Shown piece by piece: positions 7,645-14,410 of a DNA stretch of 17,465 nt. The stretch is from DATCZS01 sp036525795. Lineage in GTDB: Bacteria; Actinomycetota; Acidimicrobiia; Spongiisociales; ZC4RG35. Positions within the stretch are counted from its first letter, which is position 1. The number at the start of each line of letters is the position of its first letter. A model generated the notes under the pieces. It saw only the letters and a list, made by a program, of their open reading frames with translations, had not been told where the DNA came from and ran no database searches. A program made the position numbers and the translations under genes. The stretch spans positions 1 to 17,465 of the forward strand of contig DATCZS010000003.1 of assembly GCA_036525795.1 (NCBI GenBank). The letters run 5' to 3'.

Positions 7645-8301
7645 TCAGCGGAGTCCGGGCGAGGTGGTCGCGCGGTGGATGAAGGTGAAGATCAGGTCGA
7701 AGAACAGGGCGAGACCGATGATGAGGATCGTCCCGGTCCAGATCGACTCCACCCCGTTGGGGAGGCCGTAGCGGGCCAGCCCGTCCTTGATGAAGTCGCC
7801 CAGGCCGCCGCCTGCCACCAGTGTGGCGATCGCGGCGATTCCGGCCGTGAGCAATGCAGACACCCGTATCCCGGTGATGATCACCGGCCACGCGAGCGGC
7901 ATCTGCACCTGCCACAGCCTCTGGCGAGAGCCCAGTCCCATCCCGCGAGCCGACTCGAGGACGGCGGGGCTCACCTCGCTCAGCCCGGTCACGGTGTTGC
8001 GGAGGATGGGGAGGAGGGCGTACATGAACAGGGCGATGAACGGTCCCCAGAACCCGAGTCCCACGATCGGCAGGAAGAGCGTGAACAGTGCCAGTGAAGG
8101 GAGCGTGAGGAAGACCGAGGCGATCGCCAGCGCCACCTCCCGGGCCACCGGACGGTGGCGCACCCAGATGCCGACGCCGACGCCGACCACGGTGGCGGCG
8201 GCGATGACCGTCACGATGTAGATGGCGTGCTCGACCGTCAGTTCGAGGACCTCGTCCCATCTGCCGTTGATGAAATCGATAAAGCTCCGGATGCCGTCCA
8301 T
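7645..8301 (-). CDS. osmoprotectant-type ABC transporter permease (first)
   Basis: The 218-residue protein is a compact permease of the OpuCB/OpuCD class with about five to six membrane helices. The cytoplasmic coupling loop ESARGMGLGSRQRLWQVQMP is followed by LAWPVIITGIR and LVAGGGLGDFI, as in osmoprotectant permeases. I chose ATG at 8301 because GAGAGGA lies just upstream. The frame is open 12 codons further to 8337, but that would put the ribosome binding site inside the gene. The 60-base gap to the binding-protein gene shows no obvious terminator. With the second permease it would form the heterodimeric channel. Confidence 0.9.
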   Translation of the reverse strand: MDGIRSFIDFINGRWDEVLELTVEHAIYIVTVIAAATVVGVGVGIWVRHRPVAREVALAIASVFLTLPSLALFTLFLPIVGLGFWGPFIALFMYALLPILRNTVTGLSEVSPAVLESARGMGLGSRQRLWQVQMPLAWPVIITGIRVSALLTAGIAAIATLVAGGGLGDFIKDGLARYGLPNGVESIWTGTILIIGLALFFDLIFTFIHRATTSPGLR

Positions 8302-8361
8302 CGGTTCCTCTCTTCGAGCGGGGTCGGGGGCCGACATCGGCCCCCAACCCCACCCGGGTGT

Positions 8362-9336
8362 TCAGCCCTGGATCAGGCCCTGGTCGATCAGGTACTGGCG
8401 GGCGACGTCCTCGGGGTCGGCGCCGTCCTCGTTGACCTGACGGTTGAGCTCCTGCATGAGATCGTTGTCGAGGGGGGCGAGGATCGCCTCGGCGACCGTG
8501 TCGAAGGCCTCGGGGGCCTCCTGGTATGTGTCGTCGCGAATGTTCATCGAGACGTTGTAGATGATCATCACGCCCGGGTCCTCGACCACCGTGAGGTCGA
8601 GTGCCGGAATGCGGCCGTCTGTGGTGAAGACCTCGCCGAAGTCGCAATTGTCCTGGGCGGTCTCGGTGTAGATCACACCGGTGTCGAGGATCTCGATCTG
8701 GTCATCGGGAACCTCGTAACCGGTCGCGTCCTCGAACAGCACCAGGCCGTCCGGCCTGGAGGGAAACTCCGATTCGAGGCAGAGCGTGGCATCGGGATTC
8801 GCCGCGAGGTAGTCGGCCATCGACTGCATGTCGAACGCCCCTCCGTTGCCGGCCGTCAGCTCCGGGCTGGAGGCGAAGCCGTAGGTGTCGTTGAAGGGAG
8901 ACCGGCTGAGCCAGCGGATGTCGTTTCGTGCCAGATCCTGTTCGCGCACGATGTCGGTGAGCGCGGCCGGGTCGAACGGGATCTCGTCCTCGATGGCCAG
9001 GTGCACCGAGTAGCCGGTGCCGTTGTACTCCATGTACGTGTCGATCTCGCCGGCGAGAAGGGCCTCGCGGGCAACCACGGTCCCGCCCAGGTTCACCTTG
9101 TTGTCCACGGTTGCGCCCAGCGCCTCGAAGGTGATCGCCATGATCTCGCCCAATACGAGCTGTTCGGTGAAATCCTTCGAGCCGACCGCGATCTCGATGC
9201 CGGACAGGTCGACATCTGCCAGCCGGCCGGCCCCTCCGACCGCGTCGGAACTGTCGTCGTCGCCTCCGCAGGCCGCGGCGACCATCGCCAGCCCGAGGGC
9301 GAGCGCGAATACACGCCGAAAACGTCGTGTCTTCAT
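8362..9336 (-). CDS. osmoprotectant-type ABC transporter substrate-binding lipoprotein
   Basis: The 324-residue protein has a lipoprotein signal: basic start, hydrophobic helix, then AAAC with lipid-bearing Cys23, followed by an acidic/Ser linker. The mature part is of the OpuCC/OpuBC/ProX (OpuAC-like) type: AVGSKDFTEQLVLGEI (50-65), TYMEYNGTGY (100-109), FNDTYGF (148-154), EFPSRPDG (190-197), FTTDGRIPALDL (237-248) and IIYN (258-261). Family members bind glycine betaine, choline or carnitine in a cage of aromatic side chains. The usual Tyr in the DAYSTD block is Phe237 here, and Cys186 and Cys231 could form a disulfide. The ligand is therefore uncertain. AGAGGA upstream supports ATG 9336. 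This is the first gene of the transporter cluster. Confidence 0.92.
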   Translation of the reverse strand: MKTRRFRRVFALALGLAMVAAACGGDDDSSDAVGGAGRLADVDLSGIEIAVGSKDFTEQLVLGEIMAITFEALGATVDNKVNLGGTVVAREALLAGEIDTYMEYNGTGYSVHLAIEDEIPFDPAALTDIVREQDLARNDIRWLSRSPFNDTYGFASSPELTAGNGGAFDMQSMADYLAANPDATLCLESEFPSRPDGLVLFEDATGYEVPDDQIEILDTGVIYTETAQDNCDFGEVFTTDGRIPALDLTVVEDPGVMIIYNVSMNIRDDTYQEAPEAFDTVAEAILAPLDNDLMQELNRQVNEDGADPEDVARQYLIDQGLIQG

Positions 9337-9372
9337 GTTGATTGTCCTCTCGATTGTTCACGACCCGACTCT

Positions 9373-9386
9373 CCGCTTCGAAGCGG
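9373..9386. promoter_or_regulatory. 14-bp perfect palindrome, candidate operator
   Basis: CCGCTTCGAAGCGG is a perfect inverted repeat centred about 44 bases upstream of the lipoprotein start codon. The position suits an operator for the osmoprotectant transporter or an RNA hairpin in its leader. No regulator gene lies next to it, so the protein that might bind is unknown. Confidence 0.35.
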
Positions 9387-9591
9387 GGCAGGTCTCGTTG
9401 TGACGGGCGGACACCGAGTGCCGACGCCGTCGGGCGACCCCCTGTACGCATCAACGCACGCTCCACCGGAACCCTGACGGCTCGACGGCGAGGTCGGCGC
9501 ATACAGCACGCAACACGACGGCCCGCAAAGAGCGGACCCGAGACGGACCATAGGGGCGGCCAGGTCGTTCGCACAATCGAGGCCTGGGTTC

Positions 9592-9608
9592 GCCCGGCGG
9601 TGCCGGGC
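9592..9608 (-). terminator. candidate terminator after the carboxylase beta gene
   Basis: Seven bases past the stop, GCCCGGC and GCCGGGC form a perfect 7-bp stem with a 3-base loop. No U-tract follows. If it works it would separate the carboxylase beta transcript from the transporter operon. Confidence 0.4.
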
Positions 9609-9615
9609 ACAACCG

Positions 9616-11214
9616 CTACATCCGGAAGACGCCGAAGACGTCTGTGCCTTTCACCGGGGCGGAATGGGTGGCGGAGAGGGCGATGCCCAGCACGGTTCGA
9701 GTGTCGCGCGGGTCGATGATGCCGTCGTCGCGTACTCTGCCGGTCGAGTAATACGCCTGCTCCTCGTAGGAGATCTGGGCCTCGATGAGGGCGGTGCGTT
9801 GGGCGTCCGCCTCCTCGTCATATTCCTGTCCCCGCGCCTCGGCCGCTGCCCGTCCGATGATCGACATCACCCCCGCCAGCTGCTTGGGCCCCATCACCGC
9901 CACCCTGTGCCCGGGCCAGCCGAAGACGAACCGGGGGTCGTACGAGCGCCCGGACATCCCGTAGTTGCCCGCTCCGTAGGAGGCGCCGGCCATGATCGAG
10001 ATGTGGGGGACGGTCGAATTGGCGACGGCGTTCACCATCTTCGCCCCGTCCTTGATGATCCCCCGCTGCTCGTACTCCTTCCCCACCATGTAGCCGGTGG
10101 TGTTGTGGAAGAAGACGATCGGCACGTCGTAGCGGTTGCAGAGCTGGATGAACTCGGTGGTCTTCTGGGCCTCCTCGGAGAAGATGACGCCCTGCTGATT
10201 GGCGACGATGCCGACCGGGAAGCCGTGGATCGAGCCCCAGCCGGTGACCATCGACGTGCCGTACAGCGCCTTGTACTCGTCGAAGAGCGATCCATCCATC
10301 ACCCTGGCGAGCACCTCGCGCATGTCCATGGGGATGCGCAGGTCGTGGGGGATGATGCCGAGCAGGTCGTCTGCGTCGTGAACCGGCTCGTCGGGCGGCA
10401 TGGTGGGCCCGTACCCCTGCTTGCGCCAGTTGAGATGGCCGACGATCTGGCGACCGATCCGGATGGCATCGAGCTCGTCCTGGGCGAAGTAGTCGGACAG
10501 ACCGGAGATGCGGCTGTGCATCTCGGCCCCTCCGAGTTCCTCGTCGGTCGATTCCTCTCCGGTGGCCATCTTGACCAGCGGCGGCCCGCCCAGGAACACC
10601 TTGGCCTGCTCTTTCACCATCACCGCGTAGTCGGCCATACCCGGGACGTAGGCTCCGCCGGCGGTGGAACTCCCGAACACGAGGGCCACCGTGGGAATTC
10701 CCATCGCCGAGAGCTGTGTGAGATTGCGGAACCACTTGCCGCCGGTGAGGAACACCTCGGCCTGGTCGGGCAGGTCGGCACCGCCCGACTCGACCAGGTT
10801 GACGAGCGGGAGTCGGTTCTCCCGGGCGATGTCCTGGGCTCGCAGGCTCTTGGGGAGCGAGTAGCGGTTGGACGATCCCGCCTGACTGGTCGGGTCGTTT
10901 CCGCTGATCATGCATTCGACGCCGTTGATCACGCCGATCCCGGTCACCCCGTTGGCGCCGAGGGGCTTCTCCGAGCCCCAGGCGGCCAGTGTCGACAGCT
11001 CCAGGAAGGCCGTGTCCGGATCGATCAGCAGCTCGATCCGCTCGCGTATCAGCAGCTTGCCGCGTTGGCGATGGCGGTCGATGTACTTCTGGCCGCCCCC
11101 CATTCGCGCCTGCTCGAGCAGCTGCTCGAACTCCCCGAGCCGTTCGAGCATCGCCGTGCGGTTCGCCCCGAACTCCTGGGCAGTGCGGTCGACCCTGGTG
11201 GGCAGGACTTGCAT
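9616..11214 (-). CDS. acyl-CoA carboxylase beta subunit (carboxyltransferase)
   Basis: The 532-residue protein transfers the carboxyl group from biotin to an acyl-CoA. It has the two crotonase-like halves of the family. The N-half contains RHRQRGKLLIRERI (47-60), VESGGADLP (141-149), GSSTAGGAYVPGM (181-193) and FLGGPPLVKMATGE (207-220). The C-half contains FFHNTTGYMVGKEYE (368-382), the oxyanion-forming ASYGAGNYGMSGR (411-423) and GPKQLAGVM (442-450). The stretch NDPTSQAGSSNRYSLPKSL (107-125) differs from the GTYYPMTVKK block of classical methylcrotonyl-CoA carboxylase. It resembles mycobacterial AccD2 and geranyl-CoA carboxylase AtuC types, as I recall them. The substrate is thus open: methylcrotonyl-, geranyl- or another branched acyl-CoA. 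Its alpha partner is most likely the protein at 3677-5665. No strong ribosome binding site precedes ATG 11214. Confidence 0.88.
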   Translation of the reverse strand: MQVLPTRVDRTAQEFGANRTAMLERLGEFEQLLEQARMGGGQKYIDRHRQRGKLLIRERIELLIDPDTAFLELSTLAAWGSEKPLGANGVTGIGVINGVECMISGNDPTSQAGSSNRYSLPKSLRAQDIARENRLPLVNLVESGGADLPDQAEVFLTGGKWFRNLTQLSAMGIPTVALVFGSSTAGGAYVPGMADYAVMVKEQAKVFLGGPPLVKMATGEESTDEELGGAEMHSRISGLSDYFAQDELDAIRIGRQIVGHLNWRKQGYGPTMPPDEPVHDADDLLGIIPHDLRIPMDMREVLARVMDGSLFDEYKALYGTSMVTGWGSIHGFPVGIVANQQGVIFSEEAQKTTEFIQLCNRYDVPIVFFHNTTGYMVGKEYEQRGIIKDGAKMVNAVANSTVPHISIMAGASYGAGNYGMSGRSYDPRFVFGWPGHRVAVMGPKQLAGVMSIIGRAAAEARGQEYDEEADAQRTALIEAQISYEEQAYYSTGRVRDDGIIDPRDTRTVLGIALSATHSAPVKGTDVFGVFRM

Positions 11215-11227
11215 GACAGCAGCCTAC

Positions 11228-11250
11228 AGGAGCAGCCGGAACCGGCTCCT
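11228..11250 (-). other. stem-loop in the leader of the carboxylase beta gene
   Basis: AGCCGG and CCGGCT form a 6-bp stem around AA, flanked by partly paired AGGA and TCCT. The structure lies about 13 bases upstream of the start at 11214. It may be a leader hairpin or the end of the upstream transcript. No function is evident. Confidence 0.3.
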
Positions 11251-11292
11251 CAAGGCGACCGCCACCGGCGCCGTTCAGGGCGAAGTCGACCG

Positions 11293-11311
11293 CACCGGTG
11301 AGTCACCGGTG
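11293..11311 (-). terminator. double palindrome / candidate terminator after the hemerythrin-like gene
   Basis: CACCGGTG occurs twice, at 11293-11300 and 11304-11311, separated by AGT. Each copy is itself a palindrome and together they form an 8-bp stem with a 3-base loop. On the - strand it lies 11 bases past the stop of the hemerythrin-like gene, the right place for a terminator, but no U-tract follows. A paired operator for the carboxylase beta gene is the alternative. Confidence 0.4.
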
Positions 11312-11322
11312 TTCGTTTCGCC

Positions 11323-11763
11323 TCAGCTTCCGCTCTGACCTCCGATGTCGGTGGCGTAGGCCGCGTAGACCAGATCCGATCCACGCTGGCGATGCAACAC
11401 CAGCTCCCTCATCAGCCCCAGCGCCCACGCCCGGATCGCCTCCGGGTGGGTGGACGTCAGCGAGCCGATCAGGTCATCGATGGTCCGGGCGATGTCTACG
11501 TGGTCCCTCTCCAGCAGCTCGACCGTGACGCTCAACCGCGGAGCATCCTCGATGATGTCGATCAAGAGGCCGTTGGGCCCCTCCACCTCCTGGACGTGGT
11601 CGTCGAACGCCCACCGCACCTCGGTGAGCGCCTCCGCCACTTCCTGACGCCAGGTCTCCGCCAGCGATGGCGACGACAGTGCATCTTCGAGATGAGAGAG
11701 GGCGTCGGCCAGCGCCTGCCGCCTCTTTCGCGCCGCCTCGAAGGAACTCGGTACCCGTTCCAT
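11323..11763 (-). CDS. small helical protein, hemerythrin/HHE-like
   Basis: The 146-residue protein is predicted to be almost all helix, with no signal peptide. Possible iron ligands are spaced like those of a hemerythrin four-helix bundle: FDDHVQEVEG (53-62, His56 and Glu61), LLERDHVDIA (83-92, Glu85 and His88) and LVLHRQRGSDLVYAAY (121-136, His124 and Asp130). The C-terminal HRQRGSDLVY...DIGG resembles actinobacterial hemerythrin-domain proteins as I recall them. Canonical hemerythrins have five His, so this is at best a divergent member. It could bind O2 or NO, or be a stress protein, but nothing in the window fixes that. It has its own 197-base upstream gap and no clear ribosome binding site. 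Confidence 0.6.
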   Translation of the reverse strand: MERVPSSFEAARKRRQALADALSHLEDALSSPSLAETWRQEVAEALTEVRWAFDDHVQEVEGPNGLLIDIIEDAPRLSVTVELLERDHVDIARTIDDLIGSLTSTHPEAIRAWALGLMRELVLHRQRGSDLVYAAYATDIGGQSGS

Positions 11764-11960
11764 GGAGGAAGGCTGCCCGCTGGCGGGTCCCGCCGCCAGG
11801 GCCGAACGGCCGTGCCGACACTGTGCCCGCCGAACACCGGTCGCCTCGACGGCTGAGCCCGGCCCGGACCCAGGAGCACAGAAACGGGGTCCCGGCCGTC
11901 GGGGGTCAGGTGGGCAGGCGGTGGGTCATGGAGCTCCCGAAGAGGCCGCGAGCGCCTCGG
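11764..11960 (-). promoter_or_regulatory. intergenic region between the serA fusion and the hemerythrin-like gene
   Basis: There is no gene here. Right after the stop of the serA fusion, GAGGC (11942-11946) and GCCTC (11954-11958) form a short hairpin that may end that operon. CTGGCGG (11780-11786) and CCGCCAG (11793-11799) form a 7-bp inverted repeat 16 bases upstream of the hemerythrin-like start, possibly an operator or leader hairpin. I see no convincing -35/-10 pair. Confidence 0.3.
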
Positions 11961-13709
11961 TCATTCGTCGAGGAGGTACACCGGCTCGCGGTAGTAGCGA
12001 ATGCGGCCCCGACGTTCCTTCTCGGCCAGATGGTCGTGGAGCCAGCGGTTCTTCTCGTCGAGGGATCGATCGCCGGTCATCTGTTCGATGGTGACCTCGA
12101 GGCGCAACACCCGCCCCGGGACGACGAACCGTGTCACGCCGGCAGGGAGGAGCCGGCCCGATCGGGCGGCCAGCAACACCTGTTCCACCGTGAACTGCGG
12201 GTATTCCACCAGTGCGGTGGCGTCCGGATACCAGGCGGCGATTCGCTCGGGAACGCGCTCGAGGGTTCGGGAGACCACGGCTCTGCCCATGTATGCGTCG
12301 GCGATCGCCGCCAGCGCGTCGAATCGGTTCGTTCCCGGCGTGGCCTGGACCACGTAGCCCGCCCCCGTCAGGGTGACGACGGCGCACAACCCGCCGTACT
12401 CGATCACGCGATCGGCGGCGTCATCCCGACCGCACTCCTCCAGCTCGACTCCCGGCACCGCGGACAGGGCGTCGATCAGATCGACGGCGGAAAGCTCCCT
12501 GATGACGTGATGCCATGTCTCGAGTCCGAGTTCGTCTGTGGGGACGTCCTGGACGACGACGTGGCGACAGCCGAGCGTGCGCAGTGCCGCCGTGCGGGTG
12601 GCGCCGTCGAGCACGACGTAGCGGTCTTCGAAGCGGGCAACGATCGGCGGGTTGCGCACCAGTCCGTCCTCGCTGATCTGGGCGGCCAGCCGGTCGGTGC
12701 GGCGCGGGTCGGTCGCCTCGTGCGGGACCACCTGGTCGAGGTCGACGAAGCGCACCGGCAGGATGGCCTCGGCCGGCCGCCGTCCGAGCGCGGCGATGAG
12801 CCCGCGGGCCACGTCCTCGGCGGCTGACGTCTGGGCATCGCGGGTGCTGGCGCCGAGGTGGGGGGTGGCGATCACCGCCGGGTGGGAGGCGAGCGGGTTG
12901 CCCGTCGCCGGCTCGGTCGAGAAGACGTCGAGCGCCGCTCCTGCGATCACGCCGCCGTCGAGAGCCTCGAGCAGGGCGTCCTCGTCGATCACGCTGCCGC
13001 GGGCGGTGTTGATGAGGTAGGCGGTCGGCTTCATCGCCGCCAGTGTCTCGGCATCGATGAGACGCTCCGTCTCGGGTCGAGCGGGGACGTGCAGGGTCAC
13101 GAAATCGGACTGGGCGAGGAGGTCGAACAGGTCGAGAGGCTCGACGCCCGCCTCCAGGTACAGCTCGGGTGTCGGTCTCCTCTGATTGGTCACCACCCTC
13201 ATGCCGAAAGCGCGTGCCCTGACCGCCACTGCCTGTCCGATGCGCCCGAATCCGATGATCCCGAGGGTCTTCCCGACGAGCCCCTGGCCGAGGAGGCTCG
13301 ACTTCTCCCATCTCCCCGCCTTCATCGAGGCGTCGGCGGCGACGACGTTGCGGGCGAGCGCAACGACCAATCCCATCGTCAGCTCGGCGACGGCGAGGGT
13401 GTTCGCGTCCGGGGCGTTGATCACCTGGATCCCTCGTTCGACCGCCGCCGCGACATCGATCGTGTCGAGTCCGGCTCCGGCCCGGGCGATCACCTCGAGG
13501 CGGTCTCCCATGGCGATCATCTCCCGCGTCACGCGGGTGGCCGACCGGACGATCACCGCTTCGTAGTCGCCGACGATGTCGCACAGTTCGTCGGGTGACA
13601 GCCCGGTCCGTACGTCGACGTCGAAGTGCTCTTCGAGCATCGCCACCCCCTCGGCGGCGATCGCATCGCAGACGAGCACCCGTGATCTGCGGTGGGTGAC
13701 GCCGTTCAT
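11961..13709 (-). CDS. serA: phosphoglycerate dehydrogenase fused to a ParB/SerK/SbnI-like domain
   Basis: The protein has 582 residues. Residues 1-312 form a D-3-phosphoglycerate dehydrogenase (3-phosphoglycerate to 3-phosphohydroxypyruvate, first step of serine synthesis). It shows GIIGFGRIG (150-158), NTARGSVIDE with Arg237, DVFSTEP with Glu266, and TPHLGASTRDAQ with His284, the full catalytic triad. The ACT/ASB domains of common SerA proteins are absent. Instead residues 319-545 look like the ParB/Srx-fold serine kinases SerK and SbnI: VDLDQVVPHE (322-331), DGLVRNPPIVA (348-358), VVLDGATR (365-372), ETWHHVI (397-403) and LLPAGVTRFVVPGRVLRLEV (520-539). Glu331 falls where, from memory, SerK has catalytic Glu30; ATR replaces its HHR. 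A charged tail ends the chain. The ATG overlaps the SDR stop (ATGA) and CGGAG lies 6 bases upstream. The domain may be a kinase or a serine sensor. Confidence 0.85.
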   Translation of the reverse strand: MNGVTHRRSRVLVCDAIAAEGVAMLEEHFDVDVRTGLSPDELCDIVGDYEAVIVRSATRVTREMIAMGDRLEVIARAGAGLDTIDVAAAVERGIQVINAPDANTLAVAELTMGLVVALARNVVAADASMKAGRWEKSSLLGQGLVGKTLGIIGFGRIGQAVAVRARAFGMRVVTNQRRPTPELYLEAGVEPLDLFDLLAQSDFVTLHVPARPETERLIDAETLAAMKPTAYLINTARGSVIDEDALLEALDGGVIAGAALDVFSTEPATGNPLASHPAVIATPHLGASTRDAQTSAAEDVARGLIAALGRRPAEAILPVRFVDLDQVVPHEATDPRRTDRLAAQISEDGLVRNPPIVARFEDRYVVLDGATRTAALRTLGCRHVVVQDVPTDELGLETWHHVIRELSAVDLIDALSAVPGVELEECGRDDAADRVIEYGGLCAVVTLTGAGYVVQATPGTNRFDALAAIADAYMGRAVVSRTLERVPERIAAWYPDATALVEYPQFTVEQVLLAARSGRLLPAGVTRFVVPGRVLRLEVTIEQMTGDRSLDEKNRWLHDHLAEKERRGRIRYYREPVYLLDE

Positions 13710-14410
13710 GTGAGACTCCGTCCTCCGCCGATGACGACTACCTGTCCGGTCACGTACGAGGACCGGGGCGAGCACAGGAACGCGACCAGGTCGGCGATCT
13801 CCGACGGTTCTCCCATGCGCCCAAGCGGGATCGCCCCGATCATCCGGTTCAACACGTCCTCGGGGATGGTCGTGACCATCTCGGTGTTGACCAGGCCGGG
13901 GGCGACCGCATTCACCCTGGTGTCGGGCGCCAGCCGGATGGCCATGGCCCGGGTGAGGCCGACGACTCCCCCCTTCGACATCGAATAGTTGAACTGGCCG
14001 AAGTTGCCCAGGTACGCCCGGGAGGCGATGTTGACGATCGCCGAGCCCTGTGCGAGCGACGGCGCCAGGGCCTCGATCAGCGCACACGGGGCGCCGAGGT
14101 TGACGTCGAGGACGGCCGTGAAGTCGTCCTCCGACATGTTCACCAGCCGGGCGTCGCGGGTGATCCCGGCGTTGTTGACGAGCGCATCGACGGGCCCTGC
14201 CGCCTCCACGACCGTCCGGATGCCGGCGGTCTCGGTGAGGTCGGCCTGCACCGGCACGACGTCGATGCCGGGGCGTTCCACTTCGACCACCGCGTCCGCC
14301 AGCCGGTCCGAGACGTCGACGAGGAGGATCCGTTCGTACTCCTCTGCCAGCCGGCGTGCGATCCGAAGCCCGATGCCGCGGGCCGCGCCGGTGATGACGG
14401 CGGTCTTCAC
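13706..14410 (-). CDS. short-chain dehydrogenase/reductase (FabG-like, catalytic)
   Basis: The 234-residue protein is a classical SDR. It has TGAARGIG (7-14) for NAD(P), Asp32 after the second strand (suggesting NAD(H)), DLT at 57-59, NNAG (79-82), Asn104, Ser130 and the catalytic YSMSK (Tyr142, Lys146), then NAVAPGLVNTEM (167-178). Typical reactions are 3-oxoacyl reduction or 3-hydroxyacyl oxidation. GTG at 14410 is the start: it overlaps the upstream stop in GTGA, and GGAAAGG lies 7 bases before it. It in turn overlaps the serA fusion by ATGA. The chain of overlaps implies co-translation with a degenerate SDR-like partner and the serA fusion. The substrate is unknown. Confidence 0.88.
   Translation of the reverse strand: MKTAVITGAARGIGLRIARRLAEEYERILLVDVSDRLADAVVEVERPGIDVVPVQADLTETAGIRTVVEAAGPVDALVNNAGITRDARLVNMSEDDFTAVLDVNLGAPCALIEALAPSLAQGSAIVNIASRAYLGNFGQFNYSMSKGGVVGLTRAMAIRLAPDTRVNAVAPGLVNTEMVTTIPEDVLNRMIGAIPLGRMGEPSEIADLVAFLCSPRSSYVTGQVVVIGGGRSLT

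Larger units (their letters stand above)
9337..9615 (-). promoter_or_regulatory. intergenic leader of the transporter operon
   Basis: This 279-base stretch has no convincing gene on either strand. On the - strand it holds a hairpin just after the carboxylase beta stop, a weak promoter candidate and a 14-base palindrome near the lipoprotein start; hairpin and palindrome are listed separately. The promoter candidate is TTGTGC (complement of 9571-9576), 18 bases, then TATGGT (complement of 9547-9552), which would give a leader of nearly 200 bases. I place little weight on it. Confidence 0.3.

Noticed and set aside
7028..8647. 539-codon open frame on the - strand overlapping three transporter genes
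   Set aside because: It is Arg/Pro/Gly-rich, out of frame and runs across gene borders, while the transporter frames have full family motifs.
5696..9336. Methionine or taurine importer as an alternative for the ABC transporter
   Set aside because: Two permeases with osmoprotectant-type coupling loops, CBS domains on the ATPase and the SKDFTEQ motif of the lipoprotein all fit the OpuC/ProXWV type.
9337..9615. Small protein gene in the gap before the transporter
   Set aside because: Open frames there on both strands are Arg-rich, lack ribosome binding sites and have no recognisable product.
9664..11301. 545-codon open frame on the + strand
   Set aside because: It is the antisense shadow of the carboxylase beta gene. 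Its composition (His, Arg, Gly and Val rich) has no recognisable motifs.
12421..13584. 387-codon open frame inside the serA fusion, same strand
   Set aside because: It is a +1/-1 shadow frame, very Arg-rich, without motifs.
11961..13709. Possibility that the SerA and SerK-like parts are two genes
   Set aside because: The frame is continuous through the linker near residues 310-320, and I see no ATG or GTG with a ribosome binding site at the domain border.
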